DNA of 43,533 nt from a virus (IMGVR_UViG_3300037504_000146:1-43533), one strand, 5' to 3'; positions 30,725 to 38,707 are shown, numbered from the stretch's first letter. Notes: generated from the letters alone by a model not told the origin. Made by a program: numbers and translations.

Positions 30725-32482
30725 ATGGCATACGGAAACATGAGTCAGCGGACCCGCGTCTACGAGTACGGTTGCGGCGAGCCGACTACCAACGCCGACC
30801 GGCTGGATGAGCAGCTATTGCTCGCCCACAGGTACAAGAACAAGCTCACGGAGATTGAGCGGGCGCGCCGCGAGAAGGTGCGCGCCATCATCTCTGAGCA
30901 CGGCGACGTGGCGCCGCTTGAAGACGAGGTGGCGGCCCAGGCCTCCACGCTGAAGGAGCTACGCGAGACGATCAAGCGAGCACGGGTGGCGGCTCGCTCG
31001 CGCGGTGCCGATACTGGCCTGCTCGAGCGCCAGGCGAAGGAGCTGGCGTCGCAGCTCAAGGAGCGCCGCGCTGAGCTGAGGGCGATCCGTAAGGCCATCG
31101 CCAACGATCCGCAAACGAAGGCGCGGCTCCATGAAACGGACCAGCAGGCGCGTGATGCCGTAAAGGCGACTCGGGCCGAGTCTGGCCTGTACTGGGGGAC
31201 CTACCTCAGCGTGGAGCAGGACATGGATCGGGCACGGAAGGGCCGCATGGACCCGCGCTTCCGCCGCTGGACTGGCGACGGTCGTGTGTCCGTGCAGATG
31301 CAGGGCGGTGCGACGGTGGCAGCGGTGCTGGGCGGCGACGACACCCGGCTGCAGATCGACCCGCCAGATCCAGCGGCGTGGTCATCTCCGGTGCGCGGTG
31401 AGCGCCGACGTGCGGCGCGTACGACGTGTCGTATCCGTGTCGGCTCGATGGGGCGCGCGCCGCTGTGGTGCGAGCTCCCCGTCACGATGCACCGACCGCT
31501 ACCGGCGAACGGCCGGATCAAGTGGGCGCACGTCCACCGCAGTCGCGTCGGCCGCAAGCACCGGTACAAGCTGCTGGTGGTGGTGAGCTTCGAGGAGCAC
31601 GAACCGACGCCATCAGGCTCGGACGTTGTGGCTATTGATCTCGGATGGCGCGCCGTAGACGTGCCACAGGACGGCGAGGCGCGCCGCGCGCTGCGTGTCG
31701 GGTACTGGCAGGACACCAGCGGAGACCATGGCCAGGTGCTGTTGGAGCCCGGGATTCTCGAACGGCTGAAGACCTGCGAACGTCTTCGGTCGATCCGTGA
31801 CCAACACCTAGATGAGATGCGACCGCGGCTCGTAGAGTGGGCAAGGGACGCCGACCTGCCGGAGTGGTGGGCGGAACGGGCCGAGACTCTGGCTCAGTGG
31901 AGATCTGCAGCGAGGCTGGCCGCACTAATGATGCACTGGCGCGAGAATCGGTTCGACGGAGACGAGGAGATGTTCGCCGCGGCTGAGGCATGGCGCAAGC
32001 AGGATGCCCACCTGTACGACTGGGAGTCGAATCTCCGGGACAAGGTGACCCGTCGTCGTCGCGAGGCGTACCGCGTGTTCGCAGCGCAGGTGGCGAGGCG
32101 GTACAAAGCGGTAATCCTGGAACACTTTGATCTACGGCGTGTGGCTCGGAAAGCTGCGCCGGAAGGTGAGGCGGACGCGAACCAGGCCGCCCGGCATCAT
32201 CGGACGTGGGCGGCTGTGAGCACCCTGCGACAGGCCATCATCGACGCGTGCGAGCGCGAGGGGCTGGATGTGATCACGATGCCGAGCGCGTACACGACTC
32301 GGACGTGTCACCAGTGCGGCTCGGTGGAGTCGTGGGACCAAGCGGAGCAGATCCTGCACCGCTGCTCGCAGTGTGGTGATGTGTGGGACCAGGATCGTAA
32401 CGCGGCAATCAACCTACTGGCTGCCGGTCTTGGCGAGCGGTGCAGTGACGACGAAAAGGCGGGGAGCGCTCGCGCTTTCTAG
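30725..32482 (+). CDS. cas12m: Compact Cas12 effector, Cas12m-like (type V)
   Basis: A 585-residue protein, ATG 30725 with GGAGG 7 bases upstream. The N-terminal half is helical and basic (residues about 24-150, QLLLAHRYKNKLTEIERARR), followed by beta-rich wedge-like segments (GLYWGTYLSVEQDM; APLWCELPVTMHRPLPANGR). The RuvC domain has VVAIDLGWR (D305), AVILEHFDLRR (E466) and WDQDRNAAINLL (D557); the zinc ribbon has CHQC (528-531) and CSQC (547-550). From memory the segment order matches Cas12m (formerly V-U1/c2c4), an RNA-guided DNA-binding effector whose studied members bind without cutting. Here the D-E-D triad looks intact. A CRISPR array begins 126 bp after the stop. A free-standing TnpB is unlikely given the size and array. 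Confidence 0.88.
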   Translation: MAYGNMSQRTRVYEYGCGEPTTNADRLDEQLLLAHRYKNKLTEIERARREKVRAIISEHGDVAPLEDEVAAQASTLKELRETIKRARVAARSRGADTGLLERQAKELASQLKERRAELRAIRKAIANDPQTKARLHETDQQARDAVKATRAESGLYWGTYLSVEQDMDRARKGRMDPRFRRWTGDGRVSVQMQGGATVAAVLGGDDTRLQIDPPDPAAWSSPVRGERRRAARTTCRIRVGSMGRAPLWCELPVTMHRPLPANGRIKWAHVHRSRVGRKHRYKLLVVVSFEEHEPTPSGSDVVAIDLGWRAVDVPQDGEARRALRVGYWQDTSGDHGQVLLEPGILERLKTCERLRSIRDQHLDEMRPRLVEWARDADLPEWWAERAETLAQWRSAARLAALMMHWRENRFDGDEEMFAAAEAWRKQDAHLYDWESNLRDKVTRRRREAYRVFAAQVARRYKAVILEHFDLRRVARKAAPEGEADANQAARHHRTWAAVSTLRQAIIDACEREGLDVITMPSAYTTRTCHQCGSVESWDQAEQILHRCSQCGDVWDQDRNAAINLLAAGLGERCSDDEKAGSARAF

Positions 32483-32608
32483 GTTATTGGATTCAGGCAG
32501 GTTACAGCCGGCCAGTGTGCTCTTTGAAAACTTGAAACCGTCGCTGAATGACAGCTCTCGAAAAGAGAGATGTAACCCTTTAGCGGCCGGCAGTTTGCGC
32601 CGGCCGCC
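32483..32608 (+). promoter_or_regulatory. CRISPR leader with candidate promoter and hairpins
   Basis: The 126-bp gap between cas12 and the first repeat is less GC-rich than its surroundings in its middle. It holds ATGACA (32548-32553), 17 nt, TGTAAC (32571-32576), a weak promoter-like pair that would start RNA near 32583. A CTCTC-GAAAA-GAGAG hairpin lies at 32555-32569. A perfect 9-bp hairpin GCGGCCGGC/GCCGGCCGC (32583-32591 with 32599-32607) ends one base before the first repeat. No sequence complementary to the repeat was seen, so no tracrRNA is apparent. Confidence 0.6.
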
Positions 32609-32838
32609 GTCGCAACGCCTGCTCATGGGCTTCATGCATGAGACTACGCCGAACGCGTCTTGGACGACTACCGCCAGCGGGTCGCAACGCCTGCTCATGG
32701 GCTTTGTCTGTGAGACCCGCGGCCCGGGCGGATGTACGGGGGACCGTCGCCAGGTCGCAACGCCTGCTCGTGGGCTTCATGCATGAGACCTCGGCGATCG
32801 CCAGGGCGACGTGCGTCGCAACGCCTGCTCATGGGCTT
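32609..32838 (+). CRISPR. Mini CRISPR array: three full repeats, one degenerate, three spacers
   Basis: Repeats of 36 nt at 32609-32644, 32681-32716 and 32754-32789; a fourth (32815-32838) keeps only its first 24 nt. All begin GTCGCAACGCCTGCTC and full ones end GAGAC. Spacers: 32645-32680 (36), 32717-32753 (37) and 32790-32814 (25), all different. Within the repeat, positions 14-19 (CTCATG) pair with 29-34 (CATGAG); repeat 2 has T29/G30 and repeat 3 has G17, both keeping the stem through G-U pairs. The degenerate repeat is distal to cas12, so the leader is on the cas12 side and transcription is rightward. No cas1, cas2 or cas4 is present. Confidence 0.95.
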
Positions 32839-32863
32839 GACACAATGAATAAGGAGGACACCA

Positions 32864-33085
32864 ATGACCATCGCAACGATAGCAATCGCAATCATCGTAG
32901 CCGGCGCGCTGGCATGGATCGCCATCTCGGGCGTGTGGCTGATGCGCCACGGCTGCATGTGGCAGGACCTGCGGTGTCCGCTGTGCGGTAAGCCGATCCA
33001 CTACCCGGAGGACGAGGTTCGCCTCATCGGGGCGCAACTGGCGCACACAAGCTGCGTCATCAGGAAGGAGGCTGAGCGGGCATGA
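32864..33085 (+). CDS. Small membrane protein with Cys motif (73 aa)
   Basis: ATG 32864 is preceded by AAGGAGG. Residues about 3-26 are a transmembrane helix (TIATIAIAIIVAGALAWIAI). The remainder has CMWQDLRCPLCGKPIHYPE and a later HTSC, a possible small zinc site on the cytoplasmic side. It begins 25 bp after the degenerate last repeat, so it was probably joined to the array by a recombination event. No family was recognised. The stop overlaps the next start as ATGA. Confidence 0.7.
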   Translation: MTIATIAIAIIVAGALAWIAISGVWLMRHGCMWQDLRCPLCGKPIHYPEDEVRLIGAQLAHTSCVIRKEAERA

Positions 33086-33396
33086 GCGGCACACACTCGT
33101 ACTACGACCCAGCGTTGGTGGCTGACGACGTGATCCGCGCGGTGGAGCTGCACGTGGAGGACCCGGAGATCCGTCGCCGGGTATTCGTCAGCGCGATGCA
33201 GCGGCGACGAATGGCGTGTGAGTACCGCGCCGAGATCACCAAGAACGAGCAGGAGTGGCGCTTTTACATTGAAGATGCGGAGCGGCTGCGTCGGCAGATC
33301 AGGCTGCTTGACCCACCAAAAACGACAACCGCCGCGACGGAACGCGACGGTCGACACCAAGGTGCCTCACACACAGTGTCGGTCACGGACGCGTAG
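33082..33396 (+). CDS. Hypothetical protein (104 aa)
   Basis: ATG 33082 overlaps the previous stop. The product is largely helical and charged (PALVADDVIRAVELHVEDPE; RRRMACEYRAEITKNEQEWR; IEDAERLRRQIRLL) with a disordered Thr/Asp C-terminus. Coupled to its neighbours in the early operon. No family was recognised. Confidence 0.65.
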   Translation: MSGTHSYYDPALVADDVIRAVELHVEDPEIRRRVFVSAMQRRRMACEYRAEITKNEQEWRFYIEDAERLRRQIRLLDPPKTTTAATERDGRHQGASHTVSVTDA

Positions 33397-33425
33397 CTGT
33401 CAAGGCACAACCGAAGGAGGACCAC

Positions 33426-33593
33426 ATGTCTGAGACCGTCTACCACATCCACCAAGGAGCGAACCAGGAAAGTGTCAAGATTGAGAAAAACTCGCGCGGC
33501 TTTAACTACGAGGTGAAGGCTGCCAGCGTCGAGCGTGCGTTGGAGCTGTCCGACCACCTCGCCGAGGAGCTGAAGAAGCGGGAGGACTCGTGA
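33426..33593 (+). CDS. Small protein (55 aa)
   Basis: ATG 33426 follows a strong GAAGGAGG site. The 55 residues read as two short strands (VYHIHQGANQESVKIEKNS; RGFNYEVKAA) and an amphipathic helix (VERALELSDHLAEELKKRE). Its stop overlaps the next GTG as GTGA, so it is translationally coupled to the candidate annealing protein. No family was recognised. Confidence 0.7.
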   Translation: MSETVYHIHQGANQESVKIEKNSRGFNYEVKAASVERALELSDHLAEELKKREDS

Positions 33594-34684
33594 TCTCAGA
33601 GAGCACAGCACTCGCAAAAGTTGAGCTACCGGACGGGCCGGTCGGCTCCATCCAGGAGGTCCGTACCGCACTGGCGCGGATCTCCGACCAGTGCAACCTC
33701 GTCACGGCGATCGCATCGCCGGACTTCATCCCGCCGCTACACCGCGTGAGCTTCCGTGTGGTCGCGCTCGATCCGACAGTGGACGAGCGCGGCAACGGCG
33801 GCGACTGCTACCGGTCCGGGCTGTTCTGCCAGAAAAACGAGCGCGCCCTCACCAAGATCGGCCTGCTCCGCATCCTTGATGCGGCCGGTGGCTCGCTGGT
33901 GGACACCCACCGCACCGACGACCGCAGCGATCCGCACTACTGCGAGTGGACCGTGACCATCGCCATCCCGATGCTGGACGGTAAGGTCAGGCGTTTCGCC
34001 GCCACCAAGGAGGTGGATTTGCGCGACGGGTCGGATCAAGCGAGCAGCATGAAGCCTGCGCAGCTCGCCGGATCTCGAAGCCACATCGCTGCGCTCGCCG
34101 AGAGCAAGGCGATGAACCGCGCGATCCGCGGCGGACTGTCGCTGAAGCAGAAGTACACCACCGGCGAGCTCGACAAGCCGTTTGTCGTGCCGGCGCTGGT
34201 GCCCCACCTCCCGATGGATGACCCAGAGGTGCGACGGCAGGTGGTCGCCTCCATGATGGCCTCGCAGACCGCACTCTACGGCGGCGGCGGGGCCGCAGCC
34301 AGCCAGCCACAGGGACCGGCGCTTGAGCCGGGCGAGGTCGAGGTATTGGACCACGAGCCCGAGACTGTCGATGCGGAGCCGTGGGAGGAGCCGCAGACGG
34401 CGGCCGACTCCACGGACCCATGGGACGCCGCACCAGCGGAGGCCGTGAGCTGTGTCCTCCCCGTCGACGTCGACCAGATCCCACGCGACGACGAGACGCG
34501 GTTCAGGTACGTGGACAAGCTGAATGACTACCACCGCAAGCTCACCGAGGCGTGCGGCGAGGACCAGGCGGCGGCGATCGTCGCCAAGCACAGCCCAGCA
34601 GAGGGCTCGCCGCTGTCGTGGTCGCTCGAGGACATCGCGTCTCTCGGCAAGGCGCTCGCGGCGGCGTTGGAGCGTGCATCATGA
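33590..34684 (+). CDS. Candidate single-strand annealing / recombination protein
   Basis: A 364-residue protein starting at GTG 33590. The N-terminal half has RLAL-type strands and VRTALARISDQCNLVTAIA, then AATKEVDLRDGSDQASSMKP, and an Ala/Arg-rich helix AESKAMNRAIRGGLSLKQKY. That 'A-x-T/S-K-A-x-N-R-A-x-R' helix recurs in phage Rad52/RecT-like annealing proteins. The second half is an acidic, disordered linker followed by a small helical domain (CGEDQAAAIVAKHSPAEGS). It is coupled to the SbcD gene, supporting a role in recombination. The family call is tentative. Confidence 0.5.
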   Translation: MISESTALAKVELPDGPVGSIQEVRTALARISDQCNLVTAIASPDFIPPLHRVSFRVVALDPTVDERGNGGDCYRSGLFCQKNERALTKIGLLRILDAAGGSLVDTHRTDDRSDPHYCEWTVTIAIPMLDGKVRRFAATKEVDLRDGSDQASSMKPAQLAGSRSHIAALAESKAMNRAIRGGLSLKQKYTTGELDKPFVVPALVPHLPMDDPEVRRQVVASMMASQTALYGGGGAAASQPQGPALEPGEVEVLDHEPETVDAEPWEEPQTAADSTDPWDAAPAEAVSCVLPVDVDQIPRDDETRFRYVDKLNDYHRKLTEACGEDQAAAIVAKHSPAEGSPLSWSLEDIASLGKALAAALERAS

Positions 34685-35895
34685 AGCTGCTACACGTCGG
34701 TGACATCCATCTGCGCGACGGCGCCCACATGGACGACGTCGTCAACAGTCTCGAGTTCGTGGCCGAGACCGCCGTCGACGAGCAGGTTCACGCCATCCTG
34801 ATCCCCGGCGACGTGTTTGAGCGGAAGAGCAGCCCAACGGAGCGCGCGGCGTTCCTCGCGTGGCTGCAGCGATTGCGTGAGCATTACGTTTGGCTCGGAC
34901 CGGTGCTGATCTGCCGCGGCAACCACGACTACCCCGGCGACCTGCCAGTGTGGGAGCTGGACGAGAACGTTCACGTCCACGAGCGGCCGACTGTGGTCAC
35001 ACTGGTCACAGGCTCGCACCCGTCCCACACGTTGGTCTACGGATGGCCCGTGCCGACGAACCATCACATCGAAGGAGCCACCGACTCCATCGACCTGATG
35101 GTGATCCCATGGCCAGAGAAGGCACATCTCGCCGCGCGCGGATACGCCGGCGAGGAGGGCGATCAGGCAGGGAGCCATGCCCTCGCCAACATGCTCCAGA
35201 CGATGGCGGCGACCCGGCCCGCGCCGGAGCGACCGCTCGTCATCATGGGCCACCTATCGGTGGTAGGCGCGACCGTCTCAAGCGGACAGCCGCTGATCGG
35301 GCGCGAGATCCAGATCGGCACGGCACAGCTGCTCGAGACAAACGCGCGGCATGTGGCGCTGAATCACATCCACAAGCACCAGATCATGGACGAGGGCGTC
35401 GTGTACGCTGGCTCGCTTACTTGCCACGACTTCGGCGAGGAGGGGGAGCGGAAGGGTATCGTCCTAATCGACACCGACGCCGGCGAGCGGTTCATCCCGA
35501 CGCCAGCGCGGCGGTGGGTCACGGTCGAGGCCCGTGTAGCGGACAGTGGCGAAAGTGCGGCCGAAAGTCTGGACGGAGTGAAATGGATTTCTCCACCGTC
35601 GCTGCCGAGCGGAGCCAACTGGATGCGGGGCGCCAACATCCGCTACCGCTACCGCTGCACGGCCGAGGAGCAGCATCTGTTCGACCATGCGGAGATCGAG
35701 CGGCGGTTCGCCGAGTCGCACGCGCTGAAGATCGTGCCGCTGGTCGAGCGCTTGGAGCGTGTGCGAGCCGCCGCGGTGGCGGAGGCCAGGGGGCCGATCG
35801 ACAAGCTCCGCTCCTGGGGCGAGGCCACCAACACCGAGATCACCGAGACGCTCGTCGAGAAGGTCGAGCGGTTGTGCGCTGAGCTGGAGAACTAA
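34681..35895 (+). CDS. sbcD: SbcD/Mre11-like nuclease
   Basis: A 404-residue metallophosphatase-type nuclease. Motifs: LLHVGDIHLRD (D8, H10), IPGDVFERKS (D44), ICRGNHDYPG (80-83), MGHLSV, and LNHIHKHQ in place of the common GHxH. ATG 34681 overlaps the previous stop as ATGA. The C-terminal 130 residues are a helical domain that would dock on SbcC. SbcCD cuts hairpins and processes DNA ends, and phages use it in recombination-dependent replication. It abuts the SbcC gene. Confidence 0.92.
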   Translation: MKLLHVGDIHLRDGAHMDDVVNSLEFVAETAVDEQVHAILIPGDVFERKSSPTERAAFLAWLQRLREHYVWLGPVLICRGNHDYPGDLPVWELDENVHVHERPTVVTLVTGSHPSHTLVYGWPVPTNHHIEGATDSIDLMVIPWPEKAHLAARGYAGEEGDQAGSHALANMLQTMAATRPAPERPLVIMGHLSVVGATVSSGQPLIGREIQIGTAQLLETNARHVALNHIHKHQIMDEGVVYAGSLTCHDFGEEGERKGIVLIDTDAGERFIPTPARRWVTVEARVADSGESAAESLDGVKWISPPSLPSGANWMRGANIRYRYRCTAEEQHLFDHAEIERRFAESHALKIVPLVERLERVRAAAVAEARGPIDKLRSWGEATNTEITETLVEKVERLCAELEN

Positions 35896-35896
35896 G

Positions 35897-38146
35897 ATGC
35901 GCTACAGCAGGATCACACTACGCGGTATCACCAGGTACGAGGACGAGGTCTCGCTGGACCTCGACGCCATCGGACCGGGTCTCATCGCTCTCGCTGGACC
36001 AAACGGCGCGGGCAAGACCACCATACTCGAGGCTCCGGTGGCGGGTCTGCAGCTCGAGTATCCAAGCCGGCCGGGGCCGCTCCATCAAGTGGCCCACGGA
36101 AAGGACGCCATGATCGGCCTGGGGCTCGCCGACGGCACCCGGACATCCGTCCACATTGACGCCGTCTTGAAGCAGCCGAAGACCGAGGCGTACCTGTTTG
36201 ACGGCGACGTGCCAGTGGTCTCCGGCAAGGTGCGCGAGTACCAGGCCGAGATCGAGCGGCGCTACGGCTCGCGCCGGCTGATGCTGTCCGCCATGCTCTC
36301 GGCGCAGGGAGGGCTCGGGCGGTTCCTCGACCTCGGGAAAGCCGAGCGCAAGGAGCTGTTGTCCGAGATCCTCGACACCGCGGGACTGCAGGAGATCGCC
36401 GAGGCCGCACGGGGCCGCGCCCGATCAGGCGACACCCAAGCAGAGCGGCTGCGTGGGCAGCTCGAGAGCGCTCAAAGCAGCCTCTCTCAGCTCGCCGAGG
36501 AGCCGGACGATCTCGAGGACCTCTTGGAGCAGCGCGAGCAGCTGGAGGCGAAATCCGCGCAGCTGGCGGCCAATCTCGAGGAGGCGCGCGAGGCGTACTC
36601 GAATTTGCAGCGGCAACAAGCCGAGGCGGAGAGCATGCGCAAGGAGGTGGAGCGGTTGGCGGGCGAGCTGGACCGTGTGAAGCGCCAGCTCGACACCAAC
36701 GCGCAGGAGCAGAGCCGCGTCAGCCGTGACAACGATCACCGCCAAGCGACGCTCGAGCACGAGATCCAGCTGGCGCAGCAAGAGGCCGATCGGCTGTCCG
36801 AGTACGAGAACGCCGAGCGGCAGCTGACGGCGCTGCGCGAGGAGCTGGCTGGGCAGCGCACCGCACTCGAGGCCGTGGAGGCCGAGCTGGAGCGCCGACA
36901 AGCCACGCTGCGAGAGGCCGATGCGCAAAACGTGCGGATCGACCAGCAGCGCACCCGCATCCAGGCGACGCTCGACGCCGCTCAGCGCTCTGTTGAGGTC
37001 ATGGACGACGTGCCGTGCGCGGAGTACACCGAGCCCATCGACCTGCCCGGCACGTGCCCGTTGCTGGCGGATGCGCGCACCAACAGACAGCGGATGCAGG
37101 AGGCGCAGCAGGAGCTCGCCGAGCTGGCGCCGTTGGTCGACACTGAGAGGCTGCACACCGCATGTGACGAGGCCCGCGCAAACCAGGTGCTCGCGCAGAC
37201 CAGCATCCGAGATCTTGAGCTGCGGATCTCTGATCTGGAGGAGCTGGCGCTGCTGGCTCCCACCGCCAGGGCTGCCGACCAGACGATCCAGCGCGCACGC
37301 CGCGATCTCGCCGATGCGCTGGCGGAGCGCGACAGACGGAGTACGGAGCTGCAAAGACAGGCCGATGAGCTGGTCGCTCGACGCGACGAGCTGACAGCCG
37401 ATCTGGAGGCTGCGAACGCCACCATCCCCGAGGACCTCGGCCCGCAGCTCGAGGAAGCCGCGCAGCGCGGGCGGTCGATCCGTAAGGAGCACGAGGAGAC
37501 CGCCGGCAAGCTCCGCGGGCTGGACCGCATGATCGCCCGCGCCGAGGCCAACGCAGAGCGGCGGCGTGAGCTGGAGACCACCGTCGACGACCTCACCGAG
37601 CAGATCACCACGCTTGAGGCCGACACCGCAGAGTGGCGGACCATCGAGCAGGCGTTTGGCCGCGACGGCATCCAGGCACTCGAGATCGACGCCGCCGGCC
37701 CGGAGCTGTCGGAGCTGACCACCGACCTCTTGCGCACGTGCTTCGGCCCGAGGTTCGAGGTGCAATTCGTAACACAAGCGCCGCGCAAAAGCGGCGGGAT
37801 GAAGGAGGTGTTTGACGTCACAGTCCTCGACTATGAGCGAGGCAGAGAGGGCGACGTCGGGACGCTATCCGGCGGCGAGAAGACCATCATCTCCGAGGCA
37901 ATATCGCTCGCCCTTGCGATCTACGTCGGGCGCACATCCGAACACCGCTTCGAGACGCTATTTAGGGACGAAACGGCAGGCGCATTGGACCCGGACAACG
38001 CCGCGCGATACGTCCAGATGTTGCGGCGTGCACTCCTGATCTCTAGCGCGTACCAGATCGTCTACATTGCACAGCAGCGCGAGGTCTGGGAGGCGGCGGA
38101 CGCGGTGGTGTGGGTCGATGACGGACGGCTGGAGGTCCTGCCATGA
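35897..38146 (+). CDS. sbcC: SbcC/Rad50-like ATPase
   Basis: A 749-residue SMC-type protein, ATG 35897, one base after the sbcD stop. Walker A is GPNGAGKT (34-41), then a long coiled coil (about 175-600) and signature LSGGEK (657-662), then Walker B-type FRDETAGALD (D691, E692). At the coil tip C374 and C387 (VPCAEYT ... GTCPLL) may form a zinc hook, spaced wider than the usual CxxC. It partners SbcD. It is shorter than E. coli SbcC (1048 aa), as phage forms tend to be. It overlaps the next gene by ATGA. Confidence 0.93.
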   Translation: MRYSRITLRGITRYEDEVSLDLDAIGPGLIALAGPNGAGKTTILEAPVAGLQLEYPSRPGPLHQVAHGKDAMIGLGLADGTRTSVHIDAVLKQPKTEAYLFDGDVPVVSGKVREYQAEIERRYGSRRLMLSAMLSAQGGLGRFLDLGKAERKELLSEILDTAGLQEIAEAARGRARSGDTQAERLRGQLESAQSSLSQLAEEPDDLEDLLEQREQLEAKSAQLAANLEEAREAYSNLQRQQAEAESMRKEVERLAGELDRVKRQLDTNAQEQSRVSRDNDHRQATLEHEIQLAQQEADRLSEYENAERQLTALREELAGQRTALEAVEAELERRQATLREADAQNVRIDQQRTRIQATLDAAQRSVEVMDDVPCAEYTEPIDLPGTCPLLADARTNRQRMQEAQQELAELAPLVDTERLHTACDEARANQVLAQTSIRDLELRISDLEELALLAPTARAADQTIQRARRDLADALAERDRRSTELQRQADELVARRDELTADLEAANATIPEDLGPQLEEAAQRGRSIRKEHEETAGKLRGLDRMIARAEANAERRRELETTVDDLTEQITTLEADTAEWRTIEQAFGRDGIQALEIDAAGPELSELTTDLLRTCFGPRFEVQFVTQAPRKSGGMKEVFDVTVLDYERGREGDVGTLSGGEKTIISEAISLALAIYVGRTSEHRFETLFRDETAGALDPDNAARYVQMLRRALLISSAYQIVYIAQQREVWEAADAVVWVDDGRLEVLP

Positions 38147-38457
38147 CAACCCACACAATATACCTGACACTTTGGCAGCTACGAGCCCTCAAGGAAGGTC
38201 GCCTGTCGCTGCTGTTGGTGCCGATGGAGCATCAGCCTACGGCGGAGACCGGGCCGGCGATCCAGCCGTACTTGGTAGGCGACAAACTCGTGACGGTCGT
38301 CACCGAGCCGATCGGCCGCGTGGTGTCGTGTACCCCGTTCTGGCTCCCGGATATCACCGAAAAGCAGGTGTTGAGGTGCGGGTGTCAGTACGATCTACTT
38401 AGTGACTGGTCCTCCTGGGTCTGGGCCGTGGAGGTGGAGGATGGTAGAGATGAGTGA
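38143..38457 (+). CDS. ASCH/PUA-like small protein (104 aa)
   Basis: ATG 38143 overlaps the sbcC stop. Layout: LTLWQLRALKEGRLSLLLVP, then VGDKLVTVVTEPIGRVVSCT, ending WVWAVEVEDG. The order 'RAL..G....L...P ... GD.L.V.E ... WVW.VE' resembles small ASCH-like RNA-binding-fold proteins common in phages. The evidence is a pattern match only. It has two cysteines (LRCGCQYD). Confidence 0.5.
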   Translation: MTTHTIYLTLWQLRALKEGRLSLLLVPMEHQPTAETGPAIQPYLVGDKLVTVVTEPIGRVVSCTPFWLPDITEKQVLRCGCQYDLLSDWSSWVWAVEVEDGRDE

Positions 38458-38707
38458 CCCGTCTATGCTGCGAGACTTGCCAGCACGTGTACACCTCCAG
38501 CGTGACGCCATTAAGATGGCGCATGTCGGGCCTGGCGAGCTGCTAGAGGCGGGGAAAGCTGGTGTTACCCGCATTACGGTGTACTACGAGAACGGGGAAA
38601 TGGCACCTGTTCCCTGGGTCAGAATCGAGTACGAGAACGGACACACCCAACACATGGCGGCCCGATCCTGCACGATCTGGTTCGGAGAGGACGAGGACGG
38701 TGAGTGA
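38450..38707 (+). CDS. Hypothetical protein (85 aa)
   Basis: ATG 38450 is preferred over ATG 38441 because the GGAGG site is at a usable distance. Sequence: PARVHLQRDAIKMAHVGPGE, TRITVYYENGEMAPVPWVRI, then MAARSCTIWFGEDEDGE. Mostly beta-strands with an acidic end. Its stop overlaps the next start within a GAGGACGGTGAGTGATG junction, a sequence repeated at three other gene joins. No family was recognised. Confidence 0.65.
   Translation: MSDPSMLRDLPARVHLQRDAIKMAHVGPGELLEAGKAGVTRITVYYENGEMAPVPWVRIEYENGHTQHMAARSCTIWFGEDEDGE

Noticed and set aside
30725-32482. Free-standing transposon TnpB with its omega RNA
   Set aside because: The protein is longer than usual TnpB, lies in a phage operon with no transposon ends or TnpA, and is followed by true repeat-spacer units.
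32483-32608. tracrRNA gene in the leader
   Set aside because: I found no stretch complementary to the repeat; the hairpins there pair with themselves.
32837-32842. TTGACA at the end of the degenerate fourth repeat as a promoter
   Set aside because: No acceptable -10 box at 16-18 nt; the hexamer lies next to a strong ribosome site instead.
32414-32958. Short minus-strand frames over the array with repeated MSRRCD-type peptides
   Set aside because: The repeated peptide is just the translation of the CRISPR repeats; no ribosome sites.
33398-33405. CCTTGACA on the minus strand as another promoter
   Set aside because: No -10 box follows and there is no leftward gene to express; it may be chance or a stray operator-like site.
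36425-37777. Long minus-strand open frame (450 codons) opposite sbcC
   Set aside because: It is a mirror of the coiled-coil codons of sbcC in GC-rich DNA, with no ribosome site and Leu/Arg/Gln-rich composition without motifs.
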